From NCBI GenBank assembly GCA_028282565.1, contig JANQHS010000172.1, positions 1-47,933 of the forward strand: a stretch of 47,933 nt of DNA, given 5' to 3'. The notes below the pieces were generated by a model. It was given only the letters and a program-made list of their open reading frames with translations. It did no database searches and was not told the DNA's origin. Of this stretch, positions 8,948-16,634 are shown piece by piece; the stretch's first letter is position 1; each line of letters begins with the position of its first letter. The translations under genes and the position numbers were made by a program. The stretch is from Cytophagales bacterium (lineage in GTDB: Bacteria > Bacteroidota > Bacteroidia > Cytophagales > CCMP332).

Positions 8948-10477
8948 ATGTACACTATTGAGGAATTAAATGTTAAGCTCCTCTCTGAACTCAAAGAGAT
9001 TGCTGAACAATTGAAGCTTGGCAATTACAAGAAACTTCCCAAAAAGGATCTGGTTTACAAGATCCTGGACTTTCAGGCTTCAAACCCCGATGCGCTGAAA
9101 AAAGTAAAAAACGGTCAAGGCGAAGAAGTGCTTGTCAAGGAAAAAGAAGCCGCCCCCGCGTCTAAAGAAAAAACCAAAAAAGAGGATCCCGTTAATCTTG
9201 AAGATGAATTTGACTTCAAGCTCCCCGATCTGGAAGAATCACCAGACCAAAAAAACCGGGACTCGGAAAAGAAATCCAATAAGCCTGATCGGGAAGGTCA
9301 AAGAGGTGACCGCAGAGACAGGGATAATCGAGGAAAAAGCAACAAACCCAATTACAAGGAATTTGAAGGCGTGATCGAAAGCGAAGGAGTACTTGAGATC
9401 ATGCAGGATGGTTATGGGTTTTTGAGATCTACGGATTACAACTACCTGGCCAGTCCCGATGATGTATATGTTTCTCCCTCACAAATAAAGCTATTCGGTC
9501 TGAAGACCGGAGATACCATTCAGGGTTTTATCAGGCCGCCTAAGGATGGAGAAAAATATTTCGCCCTCTTAAGGATCGCTACCGTTAACAACAAAACTAC
9601 CGAAGAGATTCGTGACAGGGTATCCTTTGAACACCTTACTCCACTTTTCCCGGACGAAAAGATCAGTCTATCCAACGATCCTGGAGAGTATTCAACGAGG
9701 ATACTGGACCTTTTTGCTCCTATAGGCAAGGGACAAAGGGGAATGATCGTTGCACAGCCAAAAACCGGCAAAACGGTTCTGCTGAAGCAGGTAGCAAATG
9801 CCATCACAAAAAATCATCCTGAGATCTATCTGATCATTCTTTTGATCGATGAGAGACCTGAGGAGGTCACCGATATGGCCAGAAGTGTTGATGCAGAAGT
9901 GATCGCATCGACCTTTGATGAGCAGGCCGAAAGGCACGTGAAGGTTGCAAATATCGTTCATGAGAAAGCCAAAAGAATGGTGGAATGCGGGCATGATGTA
10001 GTGATCCTGCTGGATTCCATCACCAGACTTGCCAGAGCTCACAACACCGTCATTCCTTCTTCCGGAAAGATCCTTTCAGGAGGTGTGGATGCCAACGCCC
10101 TTCATAAACCGAAGAGGTTCTTCGGTGCGGCAAGGAATGTTGAAAATGGGGGTTCCCTGACGATCATATCGACGGCCCTGATCGAAACCGGCTCCAAAAT
10201 GGATGAGGTGATCTTCGAGGAGTTCAAGGGCACTGGTAACATGGAACTTCAACTTGACAGGAAACTTTCCAACAAGAGGGTTTATCCTGCCATTGATATT
10301 CCTTCCTCCGGAACGAGGAGAGAAGATCTGCTCATGGACAAGGATGAACTGAACAGGGTTTGGATACTGAGGAAGTTCATGGCGGATATGAATTCTATCG
10401 AGGCAATGGAATTCCTTCTTGAGAGGATCAAGGGTACTAAGAGCAATGAGGAGTTCCTGATCTCAATGAACGGATAA
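8948..10477 (+). CDS. rho: Transcription termination factor Rho
   Basis: Hexameric RNA-dependent ATPase/helicase that ends transcription. It has 509 residues, about 90 longer than the E. coli protein. Residues 1-45 are a Rho_N helical domain ([19 protein letters not shown]). Residues about 50-138 are a low-complexity charged insert rich in Lys, Glu, Asp and Arg. The cold-shock RNA-binding domain covers about 140-215 ([30 protein letters not shown]). The ATPase covers about 225-500, with Walker A QPKTGKT, Walker [15 protein letters not shown], and the Q-loop/R-loop region [24 protein letters not shown]. Long disordered inserts are common in Bacteroidota Rho. It starts at ATG 8948 after a leader with a strong inverted repeat, and a GC-rich terminator follows. 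Confidence 0.97.
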   Translation: MYTIEELNVKLLSELKEIAEQLKLGNYKKLPKKDLVYKILDFQASNPDALKKVKNGQGEEVLVKEKEAAPASKEKTKKEDPVNLEDEFDFKLPDLEESPDQKNRDSEKKSNKPDREGQRGDRRDRDNRGKSNKPNYKEFEGVIESEGVLEIMQDGYGFLRSTDYNYLASPDDVYVSPSQIKLFGLKTGDTIQGFIRPPKDGEKYFALLRIATVNNKTTEEIRDRVSFEHLTPLFPDEKISLSNDPGEYSTRILDLFAPIGKGQRGMIVAQPKTGKTVLLKQVANAITKNHPEIYLIILLIDERPEEVTDMARSVDAEVIASTFDEQAERHVKVANIVHEKAKRMVECGHDVVILLDSITRLARAHNTVIPSSGKILSGGVDANALHKPKRFFGAARNVENGGSLTIISTALIETGSKMDEVIFEEFKGTGNMELQLDRKLSNKRVYPAIDIPSSGTRREDLLMDKDELNRVWILRKFMADMNSIEAMEFLLERIKGTKSNEEFLISMNG

Positions 10478-10497
10478 AGGTTTTTTGCATTAGCATG

Positions 10498-10529
10498 AAA
10501 ACCCGGGGTTTACGCCCCGGGTTTTTTTT
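10498..10529 (+). terminator. Rho-independent terminator of rho, shared with the end of the convergent regulator gene
   Basis: ACCCGGGG (10501-10508) pairs perfectly with CCCCGGGT (10515-10522) around a six-base loop; flanking AAA/TTT extends the stem, and eight T residues follow (10522-10529). The TAA stop of the convergent response regulator (10510-10512) lies in the loop, and its last codons form the 3' stem and T-tract, so the element is partly coding on the other strand. The short A-run upstream makes it a weaker minus-strand terminator. Confidence 0.85.
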
Positions 10530-11214
10530 CGATCAGACTGAATCCCAGCCCATGAATATTGAGGATCTCAAGCGAGTCATCCTTTTTCAGCTTCTTTCTG
10601 AGCTTGGAAATGTACACATCCATGCTACGCGATGAAAAGTAGCTATCGTCCTCCCAGATCGTATTCAGTACAATTGATCTTTCCAGTACCTCATTCTTTT
10701 TCCGGATCAACAGATTCAAGAGCTGGCTTTCTTTTGAAGTCAGCTTGATTTGCTCTCCGTTCACTTGAAGGGTTCTTTCATTGAGATGAAAGGCATATTT
10801 ACCGAGCTCCAAGACCTGGGTTTTGGAGGGTTCCCTTTTTTCCGAAGAATTGCCGGTTCTTCTCAGAACAGCTGTAATTCTCAGATGAAGCTCCTCAACA
10901 CTGAATGGTTTGGTGACATAATCATCCGCACCGATCTCAAAACCCTTGATGGCGTCCTGCTTTTTATCCTTGGCGGTCAGGTAAATGATCGGGAAATGCG
11001 GATCGGCTGATCTCACTAACTCACCAAGCCAGAAGCCATCCTTCTTGGGCATCATGACATCAAAGATGCCCAGATCATATTTGGAGTGTTGAAATTTCTC
11101 TTTTCCTTCTTCCCCATTCTTAGCAAGAGTAGTGTCATATCCTTTCATCTCGAGGAATTCCTTGAGCATAAAGCCCAGGTTCGGGTCATCCTCGACCAGC
11201 AGGATCCTTTTCAT
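10510..11214 (-). CDS. Response regulator, OmpR/PhoB family (RprY-like)
   Basis: DNA-binding response regulator of 234 residues. The receiver domain (about 1-120) has acidic pocket E8/D9/D10, phospho-acceptor D52 in FDVMMPKKDG, T80 and the conserved Lys in DDYVTKPF. The winged-helix Trans_reg_C domain covers about 132-232 (ELGKYAFHLNERTLQVNGEQIKLTSKESQLLNLLI ... SRSMDVYISKLRKKLKKD). Its ATG overlaps the kinase stop by 4 bp, so the pair is co-translated. OmpR-type regulators bind tandem half sites spaced about 10-11 bp, which fits the repeat found upstream of the kinase gene. The C-terminal codons are part of the rho terminator hairpin. Confidence 0.93.
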   Translation of the reverse strand: MKRILLVEDDPNLGFMLKEFLEMKGYDTTLAKNGEEGKEKFQHSKYDLGIFDVMMPKKDGFWLGELVRSADPHFPIIYLTAKDKKQDAIKGFEIGADDYVTKPFSVEELHLRITAVLRRTGNSSEKREPSKTQVLELGKYAFHLNERTLQVNGEQIKLTSKESQLLNLLIRKKNEVLERSIVLNTIWEDDSYFSSRSMDVYISKLRKKLKKDDSLEILNIHGLGFSLIEKKPGA

Positions 11215-12791
11215 GATACCGAAGCCTTTTTTGGCAATGTCAATACGATCCTCGTACCCTTACCTTCTTCCGAATGAAGTACTAACCGGCCTTCCATTTG
11301 ATCTATGGCATTCCTCACATAACTCAAACCCAGTCCCGATCCCCTGGTATTCTGCACGTTGCCCGTGGGTACCCTAAAAAACTTTTCGAACACCATGGCT
11401 TGGTAATCCCTGGGAATTCCAGGACCATCATCGGAAAAAATGAGTCTGATCGATGTATCGTCCATATCATGACTCACAGCGAATTTCAATCCTTCCTGGC
11501 CAAACTTAATAGCATTATCGATCAGGTTTCCGCAGATCCTTTTCATTGTATCTCTGTCCCAACGAAAAATAACCCCTGAAGCAACAAGGTTTTCCATCGA
11601 TGCATTTTTCTCCAAAGCCTTCAACTCCAGCTCTGAAAAGCATGCATCGATCAACTCCGATAGATCGATGTCCTCCAAATGCAGTTTACTGCCCTTCCAT
11701 GATTCATTCTTCAATTCCAGAACTCCTTCGACCTGGCTCAGAAGCAATCCGCTTTCATGATCGATTATATCCAGGTATTTGCTTTTCATCTCATCGTTAC
11801 GACTCAGCTTGTCATCCTTTAATGATTGTGACGCCAGGGAAATATTTGTCAAGGGCGTTTTGAGCTCATGCGTCATATTATCGATGAAATCATTCTTGAT
11901 CTCATTCAACTTCTTTTGGGAAAGGAATAGCCTTGCTACATACCAAAAACATATTCCCATTGCAATAATGAGAACAACGGAGGTTAAGAGGGCTGAAACC
12001 GATTCACGGAACAGGAATTTGTTCTTGTCCGGGAAAAGGACGCCCAGATAAGAATCGGAGAGGTATACATCCGTTGGAAAAAGCCTGGCCTCGTAAGGGA
12101 AATAACCTGCAGAAAACTTAATAGGGTCAAAATTTGAAAACAAAAGTGAATCTTCATCAAGGGTAATTCCAAAGAAAAAGGGAATGGAAATTCCATTTTC
12201 CCGAAGCTCCTGATTCAAAAATGAATCAACCGCTAAGGAATCCAACCTTTCGGAAAGGTTTATTTCTTCAACCACAAGTTCTTCCCATACTTCGCTGACC
12301 AACTCTTCACGCTCCTGAACCCGCTCGATATGCTTTTTAATAATGATGGTTTTTTCTTCCCTTTCGGAGATGATGTTATCAACTGTTCCGGAATTGCTTT
12401 CATAATATGTGTAGGTCTGGTTCTCACCATCCACCCCGATGTCTACAACTACATCATTATCTCCATTTTCTGGAATCACCATCAAACTTGAGCCACTCGA
12501 TACCGTAACCACCGTATTGACAGTGGTATCACCGCTCGAGATCCAGTGCCTTGCGTTCATTCCACTAGCCTCACCTGTGTCCAGGGAAATAAAAAAATCG
12601 TAAGTCCTCCCTTCAATATCCTTCTTCTCCAGGTATCGCACCACATTGGCCAAGGATTGGTTGACTGTGGCGTTGAACTTTCTTTCGTTCTCCTCGATGA
12701 TCCCGAGTGCCCAATAGGTTTGAAGGGATAACAATCCTGTTATGGAAATTCCCATAAAGAGTGTTACAAGGAGAAGTTTGCGGTTTCGCAT
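11211..12791 (-). CDS. Membrane sensor histidine kinase
   Basis: Partner kinase of the response regulator, 526 residues. A transmembrane segment at about 5-30 is followed by a periplasmic sensor region (about 31-263, with a charged helical part near 140-190), then a second transmembrane segment at about 266-290. The HisKA domain has phospho-acceptor H308 in DNMTHELKTPLTN. The ATPase domain has N-box NLIDNAIKFG, G1 DDGPGIP and G2 GSGLGLSYV. It starts at ATG 12791, immediately downstream of a -7 box, so its mRNA may be leaderless. The signal sensed is unknown. It is divergent from a secreted type IX cargo gene that is a likely target. Confidence 0.93.
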   Translation of the reverse strand: MRNRKLLLVTLFMGISITGLLSLQTYWALGIIEENERKFNATVNQSLANVVRYLEKKDIEGRTYDFFISLDTGEASGMNARHWISSGDTTVNTVVTVSSGSSLMVIPENGDNDVVVDIGVDGENQTYTYYESNSGTVDNIISEREEKTIIIKKHIERVQEREELVSEVWEELVVEEINLSERLDSLAVDSFLNQELRENGISIPFFFGITLDEDSLLFSNFDPIKFSAGYFPYEARLFPTDVYLSDSYLGVLFPDKNKFLFRESVSALLTSVVLIIAMGICFWYVARLFLSQKKLNEIKNDFIDNMTHELKTPLTNISLASQSLKDDKLSRNDEMKSKYLDIIDHESGLLLSQVEGVLELKNESWKGSKLHLEDIDLSELIDACFSELELKALEKNASMENLVASGVIFRWDRDTMKRICGNLIDNAIKFGQEGLKFAVSHDMDDTSIRLIFSDDGPGIPRDYQAMVFEKFFRVPTGNVQNTRGSGLGLSYVRNAIDQMEGRLVLHSEEGKGTRIVLTLPKKASVS

Positions 12792-12795
12792 TATA

Positions 12796-12803
12796 CAAAA
12801 ATA
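12796..12803 (-). promoter_or_regulatory. Putative -7 box (TATTTTTG) of the kinase/regulator operon
   Basis: Minus-strand match to TAnnTTTG, with only 4 bp between its last G and the kinase ATG (12791), predicting a leaderless or nearly leaderless transcript. The tandem repeat at 12831-12850 would lie at about -40 to -59, a typical activator position. Confidence 0.45.
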
Positions 12804-12830
12804 CCTCTATAAGGACTTAGCGGTCTATTT

Positions 12831-12850
12831 TTAACATTTTTTAACATTTT
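12831..12850. promoter_or_regulatory. Tandem 10-bp repeat (TTAACATTTT x2), putative operator of the two-component system
   Basis: TTAACATTTT occurs twice head to tail with exactly 10-bp periodicity in the 123-bp divergent region between the kinase operon and the secreted protein gene. This is the layout OmpR/PhoB-family regulators recognise. It lies upstream of both predicted promoters: about -40 to -59 for the kinase, and about -52 to -71 for the cargo gene. Confidence 0.5.
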
Positions 12851-12888
12851 TTGGGGAGCCTTTAACTATGAGCAGCAATACCGAAATC

Positions 12889-12896
12889 TACATTTG
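12889..12896 (+). promoter_or_regulatory. Putative -7 box (TACATTTG) for the type A cargo gene
   Basis: Perfect TAnnTTTG match. The expected transcription start near 12901 leaves about 14 nt before ATG 12915. It also places the in-frame TTG at 12894 inside the promoter, which argues against that start. No clear -33 TTG. Confidence 0.45.
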
Positions 12897-12914
12897 AAGA
12901 AAAAAAAGAAGACG

Positions 12915-13943
12915 ATGGAAAATCAAAAACACTTCAATCTTAGTCTCCTGTTGGCAATGGTCCTGACCACGGGATTGACGATCGGATCGTTTGCTCAGGA
13001 AAATCAAGAGTCAAAAAAGCAGGTCATTGAATTGGTAAGCGAAGTTAATGGCGTTGAAAAACGGGTTACAGCCACCTATGAAAATGGCGAATGGAAGTAC
13101 GAAGGTGATGCGGAAATGATCGAAAAGATCAAGAAGGAAATGGTATCTCGGGGTGATGACCATGGAATCTACTATGAAGCCGGAGAAGAGGGCCAAACCA
13201 AGATCATCAACAGGCAAGTCCATACCGGCACGGGTGGAGAGCATGACATCAATATTGAGGTCATTGTCGATGAAGAAGAGGGAAAGCATAATATGATCTT
13301 TGTCAACGATGATGGCGATGTAACCCACATTGATATGGTCGGGGGAGGCAGTGGAAACGTTTGGGTCCATGATGGTGACTCGGACCCCTCGATAGTGGTC
13401 ATGACCGGTGAAGATGGGGAAATCGATCAGGAAAAGGTTGACAAACTAAGATCTATGATAGACGAAGGGGCAAGCAAGGAAGAGATCATGAATGAGCTTG
13501 GGATGGATGAAGATGGGGACAATGTTTTTCTCTCAATCGACAAAACCATTGAGGTTGAGGTGGAAAACGGAGTCAAGGCAGGATCCGAAACCGTCGTCGT
13601 CGTGATCAAGAAATTCGAATTGAAAGAAGTCGAAGAAAGCGAGCTGCCAAAATCAATGAAACAGGGGTTTTCAATTCAGGAAAAAGGTCTGCTGAGCGAT
13701 ATCTCCTTCTACCCAAATCCAAACAACGGTGAATTCAATCTAAGAGGAGAAGTTAATAAGGACTTACCGGTAGAGGTGCTGATCACCGATATGGATGGCA
13801 GAGAGGTTCTATCTGAAAGAATCGCGGGTCATGGCGGCAGTATTGATTACAAAATTGATATCCGGGAAAAATCGACCGGAATGTATCTCGTGCGACTAAG
13901 TCAAAATGGTGAGGGAGTCGTTAAAAAAATCGTGGTCAATTAG
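12915..13943 (+). CDS. Secreted acidic protein with type IX (type A) C-terminal sorting domain
   Basis: Predicted secreted protein of 342 residues from ATG 12915; a TTG at 12894 is in frame but lies within the putative promoter. A Sec signal peptide ends ...LTIGSFAQ (residues 1-28). The middle is strongly acidic, with repeated Gly/Asp/Glu-rich stretches (EDGEIDQEKVDKLRSMIDEG, ELGMDEDGDN). Residues about 265-342 are a Por_Sec_tail/type A sorting domain: FYPNPNNGEFNLRGEV ... MYLVRLSQNGEGVVKKIVVN. It has no recognised catalytic domain. It is divergent from the histidine kinase operon with a tandem operator-like repeat between, so it is probably a target of that system. A terminator-like hairpin follows. 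Confidence 0.85.
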   Translation: MENQKHFNLSLLLAMVLTTGLTIGSFAQENQESKKQVIELVSEVNGVEKRVTATYENGEWKYEGDAEMIEKIKKEMVSRGDDHGIYYEAGEEGQTKIINRQVHTGTGGEHDINIEVIVDEEEGKHNMIFVNDDGDVTHIDMVGGGSGNVWVHDGDSDPSIVVMTGEDGEIDQEKVDKLRSMIDEGASKEEIMNELGMDEDGDNVFLSIDKTIEVEVENGVKAGSETVVVVIKKFELKEVEESELPKSMKQGFSIQEKGLLSDISFYPNPNNGEFNLRGEVNKDLPVEVLITDMDGREVLSERIAGHGGSIDYKIDIREKSTGMYLVRLSQNGEGVVKKIVVN

Positions 13944-13969
13944 GTATTACAAATTGGAGATCAAATACT

Positions 13970-14000
13970 CCCCGGCCTGGTTCATCCCGGGTCGGGGTTT
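13970..14000 (+). terminator. Terminator-like hairpin after the type A cargo gene
   Basis: CCCCGGCC (13970-13977) pairs with GGTCGGGG (13990-13997) with one G-T wobble and a 12-base loop, followed by TTTCTATTT. The T-tract is interrupted, so it is moderate in strength. It lies between the convergent cargo and tonB genes. Confidence 0.55.
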
Positions 14001-14023
14001 CTATTTAATAAGTATCGTTAGGC

Positions 14024-14830
14024 TCATTCGAGCTTGAAGTATACCGGAACAGTCATTTTCACCCTAACCGGACGACCTCTTTGCATACCGGGCTTCCAGG
14101 GCGGAGCCAACTTGACCACACGCACGGCTTCTTCATCACAGCCTCCGCCAATTCCCTTTACAACACGGGCCATGGTGATATGCCCTGTTTTATCCACAAC
14201 AAACTCAACAAAGACCCTTCCCGAGATACCAACCCGCCTGGCGGTTTCAGGGTATTGGATGTGATCTCCCAAAAACTTGTAAAAGGCCGTCATCCCTCCT
14301 ATAGGCGCAGGCTGCTCCTCAACTACAAGAAAGATCTCATCGACTTCTTCGGCGGGTTCTTCAATATCCAATTCCTGTATTTCCTCGACCCTTGTCTCTT
14401 CTGTTACCTCCACATCCAGAACCAGTTCTATTTCCTGCTCAATTTCTTCTTCATCGGGTACAGCCACAATTTCCGGATGCTGTATTTTCGGCTTTGGCGG
14501 AGGAGGCTGCTGGGTTGGTGGGATCTCATATACCTCCTCGAAGGTATCCTTGGCATCAGCCAGTTCGAGTAGCTCTGTCTCGTCATAGGACTTCCACTCA
14601 AACAAGATAAGGGTCAAACCCAGGGACAAAACCAGGCCAATGGTCATGAACAAGGGCTTATAGGTATGGGTGTCGGCGTATAGTATCTTTTTTGGCCAAT
14701 CCCTTGGATCCAGGTTTTGCAGGTGCTCAGCTTCCCGTTTGGAAAGAGCTACCAACAATCGACTAAACCCAAAAGAAAGAATGGCTATGAGGGCGAAAAA
14801 CCCTACTAATAATATGATAAGAGCTGTCAT
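14024..14830 (-). CDS. TonB-type energy transducer (paralogue 1)
   Basis: Couples the inner-membrane proton motive force to outer-membrane TonB-dependent transporters. It has 268 residues, with hydrophobic segments at about 3-27 and 60-80, an IPPTQQPPPPKPK proline-rich stretch (about 102-115), a long acidic periplasmic linker (about 120-175) and the TonB C-terminal domain (about 185-268, YPETARRVGISGRVFVEFVVDKTGHIT ... PPWKPGMQRGRPVRVKMTVPVYF). Two N-terminal membrane segments, rather than one, is a Bacteroidota pattern. It closely parallels the next tonB gene upstream from end to end, which suggests tandem duplication. A terminator upstream (14914-14946) implies its own promoter or regulated read-through. 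No ExbB/ExbD genes are in the window. Confidence 0.9.
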   Translation of the reverse strand: MTALIILLVGFFALIAILSFGFSRLLVALSKREAEHLQNLDPRDWPKKILYADTHTYKPLFMTIGLVLSLGLTLILFEWKSYDETELLELADAKDTFEEVYEIPPTQQPPPPKPKIQHPEIVAVPDEEEIEQEIELVLDVEVTEETRVEEIQELDIEEPAEEVDEIFLVVEEQPAPIGGMTAFYKFLGDHIQYPETARRVGISGRVFVEFVVDKTGHITMARVVKGIGGGCDEEAVRVVKLAPPWKPGMQRGRPVRVKMTVPVYFKLE

Positions 14831-14913
14831 CTTTGATTTTCCTGAAACCCAAGGTATATCCGCAGATGACGCTGAATTATGACAGAAAGGGGTAGTTGGG
14901 ATTGATTAAAATC

Positions 14914-14946
14914 AAAAAAAAACACCCCGAAATATGATCGGGGTGT
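14914..14946 (-). terminator. Intrinsic terminator of tonB paralogue 2 (minus strand)
   Basis: ACACCCCGA (14922-14930) pairs perfectly with TCGGGGTGT (14938-14946) around a 7-base loop. Eight consecutive A on the plus strand (14914-14921) give a U-tract on the minus-strand RNA. It ends the sprA-locus transcript after the first of the two tonB genes. Confidence 0.85.
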
Positions 14947-14975
14947 CATTCTTTATGTCCTGGATTTCCGAGGCT

Positions 14976-15773
14976 CTAGCCCAGTCTAAAGTAGACCGGA
15001 ACGGTCATTTTTACCCTTACGGAACGTCCCCGTTGTTTTCCGGGCTTCCATTTAGGGGCACCTTTTACCACGCGAACCGCTTCCTCGTCACATCCGGCTC
15101 CAATTCCTTTTACAACCTTAACATCGGTAAGACCGCCATCCTTTCCTACAACGAATTCCACGAATACCCGTCCTTCGACACCCATTCTTCTCGCCTGCTC
15201 AGGATACCTGATCTTCTTGCCGAGGTAATCATAAAAAGCTTGCATTCCACCTTCAGGAGTAGGTTGTTCTTCAACGATCAAAAAGACCTGATCAACCTCT
15301 TCTTCCTCAGGCTCTTCTTCAATGACCTCTTCAATTACGGTTTCCTCGGTGACCTCGACATCAAGATTTACCTCAATTTCTTCTTCGAGTTCTTCTTCAT
15401 CCGGCACCTCAATGATCTCCGGCTGCTGAACTTTCGGTGGTGGCGGTGGGGGCTGCTCTGTTGGCGGAATTTCCAGAACCTCATCAAAAGTATCATCCAC
15501 CCTTCCCAGATCAATCACCTGGGTCTCATCGTAGTCTTTCCATTCAAACGCCGTGATCACGACGACGAGGCTAAAAACCAACCCTATGTTGGTCAATAGA
15601 AATGTGTATTTGTGGATGTTCGTGACCTCAAACTTTTTGTAGAGGTTCATGTCCAGTTTATCCGCTTCACCAGAGCTGACAAACTTCTGTGTCCTTCTGT
15701 CAATGAGGAATTTGAAGAAGAAGATTAAACCGACTAAAACGGCGACAAAGGTAAATGTTACTAGAAGTCCCAT
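14976..15773 (-). CDS. TonB-type energy transducer (paralogue 2)
   Basis: 265 residues with the same order as its neighbour: hydrophobic segments at about 2-24 and 55-75, EIPPTEQPPPPPPK, an acidic Glu/Val-rich linker (about 115-170) and a TonB C-terminal domain (about 180-265, YPEQARRMGVEGRVFVEFVVGKDGGLT ... KWKPGKQRGRSVRVKMTVPVYF). It starts at ATG 15773, 51 bp after vanZ, and is last in the maeB-ruvA-sprA-gcvH-vanZ transcription unit before a strong terminator. Its link with sprA is notable because outer-membrane processes need energy from the inner membrane, but direct coupling to the type IX motor is not shown by sequence. Confidence 0.9.
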   Translation of the reverse strand: MGLLVTFTFVAVLVGLIFFFKFLIDRRTQKFVSSGEADKLDMNLYKKFEVTNIHKYTFLLTNIGLVFSLVVVITAFEWKDYDETQVIDLGRVDDTFDEVLEIPPTEQPPPPPPKVQQPEIIEVPDEEELEEEIEVNLDVEVTEETVIEEVIEEEPEEEEVDQVFLIVEEQPTPEGGMQAFYDYLGKKIRYPEQARRMGVEGRVFVEFVVGKDGGLTDVKVVKGIGAGCDEEAVRVVKGAPKWKPGKQRGRSVRVKMTVPVYFRLG

Positions 15774-15824
15774 GACAATCCTTAATGTTTTGTAAAATTA
15801 TCTCAAAAACAATGATTTACAACA

Positions 15825-16202
15825 CTACCGTGGATTAAATGAATAGACGAAGTAAAAAAAGATCCTACCAAAAAAAATCCCGGCCATGTTGGCCACTATA
15901 TCCCAAATCTCAAAATTCCTGCCAGGAACCATCAACTGACCAGATTCCAGTAAAAAGCTAAACCCGAAGACCAACAAAACAGATAGCCTGTAAAGGTTAA
16001 AACGGGGTCTCCTGTTCCCAAATTGTTTCTTAAAACCTATTATCAGCAAAAAAGTCAGAGCGGCATATTCAACAAAATGGACAAGCTTGTCGATTGGAAG
16101 AAACCCGAAGAACAAAAAATCCGGCAGGGTAGACCCGGGCAACAAGGCCGTGAAAAAAATGAACAAGGCCCAGATGATGGAAAAAATATGGTATTTGATC
16201 AA
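15825..16202 (-). CDS. VanZ-like family membrane protein
   Basis: Small inner-membrane protein of 125 residues with about four hydrophobic segments and the VanZ-family pattern (ALLPGSTLPDFLFFGFLPIDKLVHFVEYAALTFLL ... LLESGQLMVPGRNFEIWDIVANMAGIFFG). Its function is unknown; VanZ itself modestly raises teicoplanin resistance. The start is TTG 16202, two bases after the gcvH stop, giving MIKYHIFS; no in-frame ATG is available near the N-terminus. The tight spacing suggests coupling to gcvH. The gcvH-vanZ neighbourhood beside sprA is, as I remember it, common in Bacteroidota. Confidence 0.88.
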   Translation of the reverse strand: MIKYHIFSIIWALFIFFTALLPGSTLPDFLFFGFLPIDKLVHFVEYAALTFLLIIGFKKQFGNRRPRFNLYRLSVLLVFGFSFLLESGQLMVPGRNFEIWDIVANMAGIFFGRIFFYFVYSFNPR

Positions 16203-16204
16203 AT

Positions 16205-16582
16205 CTAGGATACCAAGGCGTGGTATTCTTCTTGGTTTAGAAGTGATTCCACGCTGGAAACGTCTCTTACCCTGATCTTGATCATCCAGCCATCGCCGTA
16301 GGGATCTTCATTGACTTTTTCAGGGTTTCCTTCAAGCTCAGGGTTGATCTCAATAACTTCGCCCGCAACCGGCATGAAAAGATCAGCAACCGTTTTCACC
16401 GCTTCTATTGTACCAAATATTTCCTCCTCATCCAGATCATCGCCTTCACTTGGAATGTCAACAAAAACAACATCTCCAAGCTCCCCTTGAGCATAGGAAG
16501 TCACGCCCACGGTAGCAGTATCGCCTTCTAATTTTACCCACTCATGGTTTTGAGTGTACCTTAGGTTCTCAGGAAAATCCAT
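16205..16582 (-). CDS. gcvH: Glycine cleavage system H protein
   Basis: Lipoyl carrier of the glycine cleavage complex, shuttling the aminomethyl group from P to T protein. It has 125 residues, the standard length. K63 in the EAVK context (IFGTIEAVKTVADLFMPVAGEVIEIN) is the predicted lipoylated lysine, and the C-terminal GDGWMIKIRV block is typical. It lies downstream of sprA with 52 bp between and directly before vanZ. The gcvP and gcvT genes are not in the window, so this is a separated gcvH. The location inside a secretion locus is most simply explained by inherited gene order. Confidence 0.95.
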   Translation of the reverse strand: MDFPENLRYTQNHEWVKLEGDTATVGVTSYAQGELGDVVFVDIPSEGDDLDEEEIFGTIEAVKTVADLFMPVAGEVIEINPELEGNPEKVNEDPYGDGWMIKIRVRDVSSVESLLNQEEYHALVS

Positions 16583-16634
16583 TTCTAGTTTTTTTTGAGT
16601 TAAAATAAACGTTTTCTTAGGTATTGACCAGAAT

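Noticed and set aside
12894-12914. TTG start for the type A cargo gene
   Set aside because: The codon is part of a predicted -7 box, and the added run of lysines is atypical; ATG 12915 directly precedes the signal peptide.
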